64,000 nucleotides of DNA from Ignavibacteria bacterium (GTDB lineage Bacteria > Bacteroidota > Ignavibacteria > UBA10030): the NCBI GenBank assembly GCA_016873805.1, contig VGVZ01000006.1:1-64000 (forward strand). Direction: 5' to 3'. Below are positions 1 to 6,359 of the stretch, one piece after another (within the stretch, counting starts at the first letter, position 1; every line of letters starts with the position of its first letter). The translations under genes and the position numbers were made by a program. Below the pieces are notes generated by a model. The model was not told the DNA's origin. It saw nothing but the letters and a program-made list of their open reading frames with translations, and made no database searches.

Positions 1-159
1 GTCGGGGAAGAGCCAGAGGAATGTCTTCGGCGGTGCGTTCTCGATCGGTTTGTTCGGGTAGTGCTCTGTGCAACCCGATGAACCAGCGAGGATCAAGAAG
101 ACCGCCAGGCCAATCCGGATCAAACCGGTCAGTTCCGGTTCCATCCACGATCGCTTCAT
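1..159 (-). CDS. Surface lipoprotein, N-terminal fragment (runs off window)
   Basis: The first 53 codons of a minus-strand gene are visible; the rest lies beyond base 1. ATG is at 159-157. The translation has a hydrophobic stretch ending in a lipobox (LAGSSGC), so an outer-envelope lipoprotein is likely. The residues after the cysteine (NAPPKTFLWLFPD) resemble the start of large Ignavibacteria-type secreted proteins of unknown role. It would naturally have been the next gene after the T9SS protein ending at 1901, but the 1.7-kb insert at 201-1903 lies only about 40 bp upstream of its start codon and probably separates it from its original promoter or operon. The function is unknown; the call rests on the signal sequence alone. 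Confidence 0.6.
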   Translation of the reverse strand, partial: MKRSWMEPELTGLIRIGLAVFLILAGSSGCTEHYPNKPIENAPPKTFLWLFPD

Positions 160-200
160 TGTGTTTCCAATCGCTCTCACCACGCTCCGTTACTTTAGGT

Positions 201-218
201 TAGTATCAAATGATACCA
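201..218 (+). repeat. Left terminal inverted repeat
   Basis: TAGTATCAAATGATACCA is the exact inverse of 1886-1903. Its core GTATCA-AA-TGATAC is itself a dyad, so it could also be an operator or a recombinase site. Similarity continues weakly inwards (GTGGG at 228-232 and a T-rich stretch to 240 match the right end after a 6-nt gap). Confidence 0.85.
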
Positions 219-264
219 AGGCAGATTGTGGGTATTTTGTCATCACCAATGCCGGAGGTATCAT

Positions 265-1038
265 ATGCTCGAGCACCAACTTTCTTCCCGGCTTCAGTCG
301 AAGTCTGTCAAGCAGTCGATCGTTTCGAGTATCGCTAGGGATTTCAACCTCACACCGATTCTCGCTGAAGCCTACTTCACTCAGATCAGTGATTACTTTC
401 TGCGCCATGCCGAGGTGAACCTTAACGCCGGCCAGATGCACTACCTCGCCGTCGATGAGAACGAGCCCGCCGGCAAGCCGCTTGCACTCTGCAAGAAGGT
501 CTCTGTCAAGCTCACGTTGCATACGCCAGCAGAAGACCTGGCGGTCTACAAAAAGTCAGGGCTCCGAGGTCTTCGCCATCACAAGATCATCCGTATCACC
601 AATGAAGCCATCGATCAGGGCGGCATCCTCTCCTCTGAGGACATTGCCTTCATCCTCACTACCAGTGTCGTCACCATCAAGCGTGACATCAGCCAGATGC
701 GACGCAAAGGCATCATCCTGCCTTCCCGCGGCTGGCGTCACGAGATGGGGCGTGGTCAAACCCACAAAACCCAGATCCTGGAGCTCTATCTCTCCGGCTA
801 TCAGTTCTCTGACATCGAGCGCAGGACCCATCACTCCGAGACTGCCATCAAGCGTTACATCCAGGACTTCGCCCGCGTCGTCCTCTTGCACAAGAAAGGC
901 TTCTCGCTGGACCAGATCCGTATCTCCACCGGCTTCTCACACCGTTTGGCGGGAGAATATCTGAAGCTCTTCAAGCAACATCGCTCAAGTTCACAGCTCA
1001 AGCGCATCCTTCAGAACCCCAAAAAAAGGGGGCGCTGA
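265..1038 (+). CDS. DUF1670-like multi-helix-turn-helix protein 1
   Basis: 257 residues. The start ATG at 265 is chosen because GGAGG lies at 254-258, six bases before it; an upstream ATG at 226 has no such site. I recognise the family as DUF1670-like; its function is not established. Three helix-turn-helix-like segments can be seen: about 112-150 (ILSSEDIAFIL...TIKRDI), about 165-200 (GQTHKTQ...TAIKRYIQDF, resembling a recombinase HTH) and about 212-236. The C-tail is basic (PKKRGR). No catalytic acid triad, zinc ribbon or membrane segment is evident. It is paralogous to the next gene, 5 bp downstream. A DNA-binding role, perhaps at the dyad-shaped element ends, is inferred. A partial copy of the repeat (GGTATCAT, 257-264) overlaps its ribosome-binding site, which suggests autoregulation. 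Confidence 0.75.
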   Translation: MLEHQLSSRLQSKSVKQSIVSSIARDFNLTPILAEAYFTQISDYFLRHAEVNLNAGQMHYLAVDENEPAGKPLALCKKVSVKLTLHTPAEDLAVYKKSGLRGLRHHKIIRITNEAIDQGGILSSEDIAFILTTSVVTIKRDISQMRRKGIILPSRGWRHEMGRGQTHKTQILELYLSGYQFSDIERRTHHSETAIKRYIQDFARVVLLHKKGFSLDQIRISTGFSHRLAGEYLKLFKQHRSSSQLKRILQNPKKRGR

Positions 1039-1043
1039 ACACT

Positions 1044-1850
1044 ATGATTGCAAAGAACTTACGCTTCCTGCCCCGAGATACCAGAGACTTCTCTCCGGCT
1101 GCCATCGCCCTTCGAGAGTATTGTCGCATCAAGGGCAAATCCTTGAAACACATCCTCCTGGATCGTTTCCTCAACCACTACGGCTATGACAAGGGCGCGG
1201 TCACCGCTCAAGCCATCATCGATGACATGCTTTCACTCATCGAACACTATTACCGTTACCACGACAACTCCTTCCTGAAGCAAGGCCAGATGGTCTGGCA
1301 CGCTGTCCCCGTCGATGAATATCCGAAGAAGGGCAAGTCCATGGCCCAGACCAAACTGAAGCCCGTCGTCCTGGATATCATTACCGACAGCGATATCGAA
1401 GACATGAAAACACCCATCCACCACCGGGAACTTCGGCTCAAAAAGATCGAGCGCTGGACTACCCAAACCTATGATCAGGGCGCCTTACTCTCCCAACTCG
1501 ATCTCGCCGTCTTGCTCAACACTTCCTCCATGACCGCCGGTGAGTATGTCCGGGAATATCAGAACCTCTACCACCGTTCCTTACCAACCCGCGGCAATAT
1601 CCAACTCATCGGCAGTGGACAAACACACAAAAAACAAATCATTGCTCTCCATCTCAAAGGCTACCTCGTCCCAACCATCTGTCAAAGAACCAATCACTCC
1701 AAAGAAGCTGTCGAACGCTACATCCGTGACTATGAATCTGTCAAACTCTTATCCACCAAGTTCGATGATGTCGATGTCATCTCTCGCATCATTCGCCTCA
1801 CCCCATCAGTCGTCAAGCAGTACCTTGACCTGGTCCCGCTTGACTCCTGA
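1044..1850 (+). CDS. DUF1670-like multi-helix-turn-helix protein 2
   Basis: 268 residues, starting 5 bp after the stop of the first DUF1670-like gene, so the two are surely co-transcribed. It aligns by eye with its neighbour over most of its length. Shared landmarks are a GQM motif in the N-terminal half, DQGALLSQLDLAVLL against DQGGILSSEDIAFIL, and GQTHKKQ...EAVERYIRDYE against GQTHKTQ...TAIKRYIQDFA. The N-terminal third is more divergent, as expected for subunits with different roles in a hetero-complex. There is no enzyme signature and no signal peptide. Its stop codon is 35 bp before the right inverted repeat. The function is unknown; DNA binding is inferred from the HTH-like segments. 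Confidence 0.75.
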   Translation: MIAKNLRFLPRDTRDFSPAAIALREYCRIKGKSLKHILLDRFLNHYGYDKGAVTAQAIIDDMLSLIEHYYRYHDNSFLKQGQMVWHAVPVDEYPKKGKSMAQTKLKPVVLDIITDSDIEDMKTPIHHRELRLKKIERWTTQTYDQGALLSQLDLAVLLNTSSMTAGEYVREYQNLYHRSLPTRGNIQLIGSGQTHKKQIIALHLKGYLVPTICQRTNHSKEAVERYIRDYESVKLLSTKFDDVDVISRIIRLTPSVVKQYLDLVPLDS

Positions 1851-1885
1851 GTGGATGAACACTACTTTACAAACCCGCCCACACC

Positions 1886-1903
1886 TGGTATCATTTGATA
1901 CTA
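1886..1903 (-). repeat. Right terminal inverted repeat
   Basis: TGGTATCATTTGATACTA is the exact inverse of 201-218. Its last three bases (CTA, 1901-1903) form the TAG stop codon of the minus-strand gene that ends here. Confidence 0.85.
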
Positions 1904-4123
1904 TTTAATAAGGACCATTCTCTTTGTGAACGAAACCTCTCCGCTCACGAGCCGGTAGAAGTAGACGCCGCTTGGCAACAGTCTCGCATCAAACCGGACT
2001 GAGTACCGCCCTTGACTCTTTTGCTCATCGAGCAGAAGGCGCACTTCCTGCCCGAGCATGTTATACACCGATAATCTCACGTTTGCAGACTGGGGAACAT
2101 CAAATTGGATAGTTGTCAGCGGATTAAATGGATTTGGGTAGTTCTGTGCGAGATCGAATGACCCGGGCATAGTCTCGGCATGCCTCGTCATGACGCTTGT
2201 GGTCAGCATTCCGAAGTCAGAATCCTTGCGTGGTACCAATTTGTATCGCCCGTAGCTGAAGTAGATGATACCTTGTACATAGGTAAAGCTGTCTCCCTGA
2301 TTCAGAATTGTCTTCCCTCTACTTGTGTCAGTCACGATATTAGAGAAACGATTCTTTCCATCTTGACGAACAATTATTGGGCCTGTTCCATCGTCCAATT
2401 CATATTCAGTTTGATCAGAGAAAGTGGGCCATACATTCGTAACTCGGACGTTATCAAACCGAACTAGCATGCCTTCCCACTTTTCTGCGATTGGTGCACC
2501 ATTCGCTACAGCGGGACCGAAATCACCTGTCTTCAGCGAAACCGGAGATGGAATGGCTAAGCTCCTTGCGTGGATCTTGATCGAAGTAGCGGTGTCAGGG
2601 ATCGATATTCTTGTAACGTCGCTTGCCTCTTGAATTGTACCACTCACGCTAATGCTATCACCTCTTGTGAGGTGTGCCAATCGTGCCTCATTTGCACTGA
2701 AGATCCAGATTCCACTCCAGGGAGAATTCCCATCCTGCATATACCAAGCTGAAGTTCCTCGAACGGTGAAAGGATAAGTGCCTACATCACTACTGTCTGC
2801 CGTTACGATGCCACTTAGAGTGACAAGTGATCCAAGATATGGAGTTCTACCATGCGGGTATTCTGTGTACTGGATATCGCTTATTCTTACATTCCGATCG
2901 AGCACAACGTATGAGAAGAAACCTTGAGAGGTATCAGAGGCCCCAAAAGAACTTGAATTGGCAAGTAGCGTTTCATTACCATCGGTGTCTACTGCTTTGA
3001 AGAAATATTTGACACGAGTATTTGCTGCAAATTTTGGAAACACTACCCTAAAAGTATCCGGGGCGACAGAGCGCAGCGTATCAAGAATCCATACGCCATT
3101 GTTGATGCTGCGAAGAGAGACGACAAATCTCAGTGGAGCTCCTCCGGGTTGACCATACGAACGGACGGACAACGTCACGGAATCAACTGGACTTACGACA
3201 ACGGGCTCTCGTCGGTGAGAACCAATCCATGGTTTGACCTTGCCAACTGTTATGTCTCCTGGAAAAATTGGAGTGATGAGATAACCCCTCGATTCCCATG
3301 CAGAATTCGCCATAATGACGCCCCTGATCGTGTCGATGGTCGAGTTTGGGGCGGGAGCAACATATGTCGAAAGTGGATCTCGATGACCCCGTGTTGTAAA
3401 CCACCTCGAACCATCATGCGTTGTGATCATGTTGTTATCGGCATCTATTAGGTTTAAGGTGTTTGGTACCCCACTGCTACTGTTGGTCGTCGAAACATCG
3501 AGATTTAGCAGTTCTACATATGCACCTTCGTAGAGTTCTCCAGAGGAATACTTGATTACATAACCCGAGCCGTGAACGCCAGAATGGAAGTCTCCGATCC
3601 TCAACCTGATCGGCTTCGGTGCGTTTCGGGTCTCGATTACTGAGATATTGATGCCGGGTATAGGAACGAATTGTGTTCCGCTAGACATATCGTTGCTGGG
3701 AAACTCAGTTACATATCCCCGCAATCGAATAACATCTCCGGCTTCAATGTTCAAGAAACCCTCGTTCTTTAGTGCCGAAGTGTCTCCAGAACTTGCTCTC
3801 GCAAACAATCCGGCGAAATTGACCAGATTAGTAGCGGTATCTTTCAAGACCAGTGTCCACCCCGCGCCTGTCCAAGTAATCACCTTTGGCGGAACAAGGC
3901 ACTGTGCCACTACTTCAACCGTTTCGCGCGGCGTAATTGCGAATCTCGATGCCTGAAGACTCCATCGCGAGTTCTGCGTTCGCTGAAGCTGCTCTGCCAA
4001 CTTCAAGGAATCCGGGTGCGCATATTGAATATCATAGATTGTCACGGTCCGATATTTACCCTGCGCATTGGCTGATATACTCAGAGCAGTGGTGATTATG
4101 ACGGATAGGATAGATCGATTCAT
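1901..4123 (-). CDS. Secreted T9SS cargo protein with C-terminal sorting domain
   Basis: 740 residues. A signal peptide ends near SANAQ (about residue 21). The last ~85 residues form a type A T9SS sorting domain: QNYPNPFNPLTTIQFDV, then YNMLGQEV, LPSGVYFYRL and the terminal KRMVLIK. The body holds at least two similar beta-rich modules of the OB-fold or DUF5689-like kind (near residues 85-170 and 405-500, each reading like 'GdxIrLrGxVtE'). This predicts an outer-surface or exported protein, perhaps nucleic-acid- or carbohydrate-binding; the substrate is unknown. A good ribosome site (CAGGAGGAGCT) precedes ATG 4123. The gene is clearly more AT-rich (about 42-43% GC in two hand-counted lines) than its neighbours. 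Its stop codon overlaps the right end of the DUF1670 insert. Confidence 0.8.
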   Translation of the reverse strand: MNRSILSVIITTALSISANAQGKYRTVTIYDIQYAHPDSLKLAEQLQRTQNSRWSLQASRFAITPRETVEVVAQCLVPPKVITWTGAGWTLVLKDTATNLVNFAGLFARASSGDTSALKNEGFLNIEAGDVIRLRGYVTEFPSNDMSSGTQFVPIPGINISVIETRNAPKPIRLRIGDFHSGVHGSGYVIKYSSGELYEGAYVELLNLDVSTTNSSSGVPNTLNLIDADNNMITTHDGSRWFTTRGHRDPLSTYVAPAPNSTIDTIRGVIMANSAWESRGYLITPIFPGDITVGKVKPWIGSHRREPVVVSPVDSVTLSVRSYGQPGGAPLRFVVSLRSINNGVWILDTLRSVAPDTFRVVFPKFAANTRVKYFFKAVDTDGNETLLANSSSFGASDTSQGFFSYVVLDRNVRISDIQYTEYPHGRTPYLGSLVTLSGIVTADSSDVGTYPFTVRGTSAWYMQDGNSPWSGIWIFSANEARLAHLTRGDSISVSGTIQEASDVTRISIPDTATSIKIHARSLAIPSPVSLKTGDFGPAVANGAPIAEKWEGMLVRFDNVRVTNVWPTFSDQTEYELDDGTGPIIVRQDGKNRFSNIVTDTSRGKTILNQGDSFTYVQGIIYFSYGRYKLVPRKDSDFGMLTTSVMTRHAETMPGSFDLAQNYPNPFNPLTTIQFDVPQSANVRLSVYNMLGQEVRLLLDEQKSQGRYSVRFDARLLPSGVYFYRLVSGEVSFTKRMVLIK

Positions 4124-4156
4124 AGCTCCTCCTGTCTAACATAAAGACATCCAAAA

Positions 4157-6286
4157 TCATTTCACAACCATGAATTTCCCCGTCTTGATCTCTCCCGTCT
4201 CCAGATCCTTCACGCTGAAGAGGTAGAGGCCCGTCGCGATTGCCTGGTCGTACCTCGTAATGAGGTCCCAAGCGTGTTCGCCTCCGGAAAACTGAATCTT
4301 CTGATCGCGTTCGCCGAACTGTCTGAACCACTCGATGTCATCCCCCCGATACGTTTGGGCATCGTGCGAAAACTCCGCCACAACATCACCGGCAACCGTA
4401 TAGATTGTGATTGTCGAGCGTGCGGGAAGATTGGTGAAATAGATTTTCCTCAAGCGTTCCCCCTGGCCGTCCCAGTATGCCCGCGCATAATACGGATTGG
4501 GATAGACGCCAACTTCCTTACTCTTCTCACGTGTCGGCGGGGTTCCGGGAACCACACGGACAAGGACACGCGCGCTCTCGAGGATCGGAAGATTGTTCGC
4601 CGGATCGCCGCGATCGAATGCCGAAATGCCGTACACATACTGCCAGCCGTTCAGATGCGTCAGCTGAGTATTCTCCGGGGGGAACCGATACCAGTACTTG
4701 TTTGTGTCCCCCTCGAATACTCTCGGTGCCGGAAGCTGGATGGCGGTAAACCCCGTATTGTAGCCGACATCATTTCCCTTCTTGTCGAACTCCCCCACAA
4801 GCGAAAGACTCAGCAGGAAACTTTCCGGGTTGAGAAAATCCATTCCCGGCGCTGAGCGGTAAATACGGTACCCCTCAAAATCCTTCTGTTTCGAAATCGG
4901 ATCAACAGATTCTTCTGCCGAGATCCTGTCCCAATACACAGCCACCGATTGATTCTCCACAACCCCCCTCACCCGGGGCTGGCGCGGAGGCGAGGGAAGC
5001 TGATAACGATCGAGCTTTCCGTTCCCGTTAAGGTCTTCGCCCGGATCAAGCTTGTTGTTCCCGTTGAGGTCTTCCCCGTCGTACGTCTGTTGGGCCCAGT
5101 TCATGTTCGCAAGGAGCGTCTTCCTCTGTGCGGGAGAATCGAATCGTTCGGGATCGGTTCCGGATTTCTTCGCGCACACGACGGCAATAACGACCTCCAC
5201 AGATTCGCCGGGAGCAAGCGACTTGAAAGGCCCCACGCTGAGGAGTGTGGTCATGTTATCGGGACGTTCCCGGAGCGGGGTGATCTTGTCAAGCGGCATC
5301 GACTGAGTCATCCGTGTGAATCGACTCAGGTAGCGGTCCGATACGTAATCGTCAGTGGGAGAAAAGTATGCAGCATCACCCTGGCTGCTCCGGAATCTCC
5401 ACGCGTTATAGTACGTCTGTCTATAGAGCGCCGCAAGGGAATCGATACCGATGGGAAATGGAGTAGTTCCCAACAGTTTCACGGCAACGTAGCTATCCGA
5501 CGGCACTCCGCCCGGTGTTGGGTCATATTCAAACGTATACATCGCACGCCCAAGCGAGTCATAGCCGTTGCCGCCTCGGTCAAAGTAGCCGGAAGTACCC
5601 GGACGGACGGCATTCGTATTGCGGACGACCGCGTTGTTCCACAGTCCAACATGAACATCATCAAGCGTGTCTTTACCGGTATTCGTAATCGCGTAGCGGA
5701 TGATGACAAAAAGGTCCGCAAATGGAAAATTCCAAGCATAGCTTTGCTGCTGGACAGTGATACCGAGCGGTTCGTGGAACAGGATGGAATCCCCTGTGGC
5801 GGGCACGCGTGTGTAGCGATCGGTGTACTCCGAAATGAAATCCTGATGGCTAATTGCGTCGGGATGGAAGTACCGCGAATCGGAAATTAATGAGCGTTGC
5901 TCAATACGCTGGCCCAGCTCTGAGGTGAACTCATAACCCGCTCCCGATGAGCCGGAACGATCGTGCACGCCCGTCGACACCAGTCTGAATCCTGTCTTGC
6001 GGGAACGTGCGCCAATCCAGAGTCCCCCCTGATAGATGTGCTCGATACGGGATCCTTTGGGATATTCACAGGAGGGTTGATTCGGCCAGTAACGATTCCG
6101 CGTTCCGATTGTGCCGAAATTGGAGACCGTGAGGGCAATGTTGCCGACGTTCGTGAACTGCCGATCGTCGTCATCCATTGTCTTGCGCAAGGTCTGCGCA
6201 CCGGAAGGATTCGTGAGAACCAGGAAAAGAATAGCGAAGGTGAAAACTCGTAGCCAAGGACGAGTCATCGTCACAGTAGTGATCAT
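4157..6286 (-). CDS. Secreted T9SS cargo protein with EF-hand-like repeats
   Basis: 709 residues with an N-terminal signal peptide (cleavage after PSGAQ) and a C-terminal T9SS-like domain ending GKFMVVK. The first half (QFTNVGNIALTVSNFGTIG, PKGSRIEHIYQGGLWIGA) belongs to a family common in Ignavibacteria exported proteins. Two DLNGNxKLDxGED-type calcium loops lie near residues 405-425, followed by a fibronectin-III-like stretch (VYWDRIS...FEGYRIYRSAPG). It is probably a surface or secreted adhesion or scaffolding protein; its role is not known. The start may be ATG 6286 or the in-frame ATG 6268; neither has a clear ribosome site. It lies 33 bp upstream of the other T9SS cargo gene and is probably co-transcribed with it. 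Confidence 0.75.
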   Translation of the reverse strand: MITTVTMTRPWLRVFTFAILFLVLTNPSGAQTLRKTMDDDDRQFTNVGNIALTVSNFGTIGTRNRYWPNQPSCEYPKGSRIEHIYQGGLWIGARSRKTGFRLVSTGVHDRSGSSGAGYEFTSELGQRIEQRSLISDSRYFHPDAISHQDFISEYTDRYTRVPATGDSILFHEPLGITVQQQSYAWNFPFADLFVIIRYAITNTGKDTLDDVHVGLWNNAVVRNTNAVRPGTSGYFDRGGNGYDSLGRAMYTFEYDPTPGGVPSDSYVAVKLLGTTPFPIGIDSLAALYRQTYYNAWRFRSSQGDAAYFSPTDDYVSDRYLSRFTRMTQSMPLDKITPLRERPDNMTTLLSVGPFKSLAPGESVEVVIAVVCAKKSGTDPERFDSPAQRKTLLANMNWAQQTYDGEDLNGNNKLDPGEDLNGNGKLDRYQLPSPPRQPRVRGVVENQSVAVYWDRISAEESVDPISKQKDFEGYRIYRSAPGMDFLNPESFLLSLSLVGEFDKKGNDVGYNTGFTAIQLPAPRVFEGDTNKYWYRFPPENTQLTHLNGWQYVYGISAFDRGDPANNLPILESARVLVRVVPGTPPTREKSKEVGVYPNPYYARAYWDGQGERLRKIYFTNLPARSTITIYTVAGDVVAEFSHDAQTYRGDDIEWFRQFGERDQKIQFSGGEHAWDLITRYDQAIATGLYLFSVKDLETGEIKTGKFMVVK

Positions 6287-6303
6287 ACCAGGAGGAGACG
6301 TCT

Positions 6304-6349
6304 CGTGAGCAAACGGCTCACGCTCGCGGACCGCACGAGCGTCCGTGCG
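6304..6349 (-). other. Two tandem perfect hairpins between genes
   Basis: CGTGAGC/GCTCACG (7 bp, 5-nt loop, 6304-6322) and CGCACG/CGTGCG (6 bp, 6-nt loop, 6332-6349) fill the short gap after the lytic transglycosylase gene. No T-run follows on the minus strand, so this is not a classic intrinsic terminator. Termination, processing or mRNA stabilisation are all possible. Confidence 0.5.
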
Positions 6350-6359
6350 ATCCTCGATG

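Larger units (their letters stand above)
201..1903 (+). mobile_element. Inverted-repeat-bounded element carrying two DUF1670-like genes
   Basis: The unit is bounded by perfect 18-bp inverted repeats, TAGTATCAAATGATACCA at 201-218 and its exact reverse complement at 1886-1903. If the outermost TA on each side is a duplicated target, the element proper is 203-1901 with 16-bp ends. Joining the flanks with one TA recreates an AAA-TAA end for the gene at 1901-4123, followed about 40 bp later by the lipoprotein start, which is normal operon spacing. Inside are only two co-oriented paralogous helix-turn-helix genes; no DDE, HUH, serine or tyrosine recombinase is recognisable. Mobility is inferred from the ends and flanks. 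It could instead be a non-autonomous unit moved in trans. Confidence 0.6.

Noticed and set aside
190-522. 110-codon minus-strand frame within the DUF1670 element
   Set aside because: Antisense to a well-supported gene with a strong ribosome site; crosses the terminal repeat and shows no motif.
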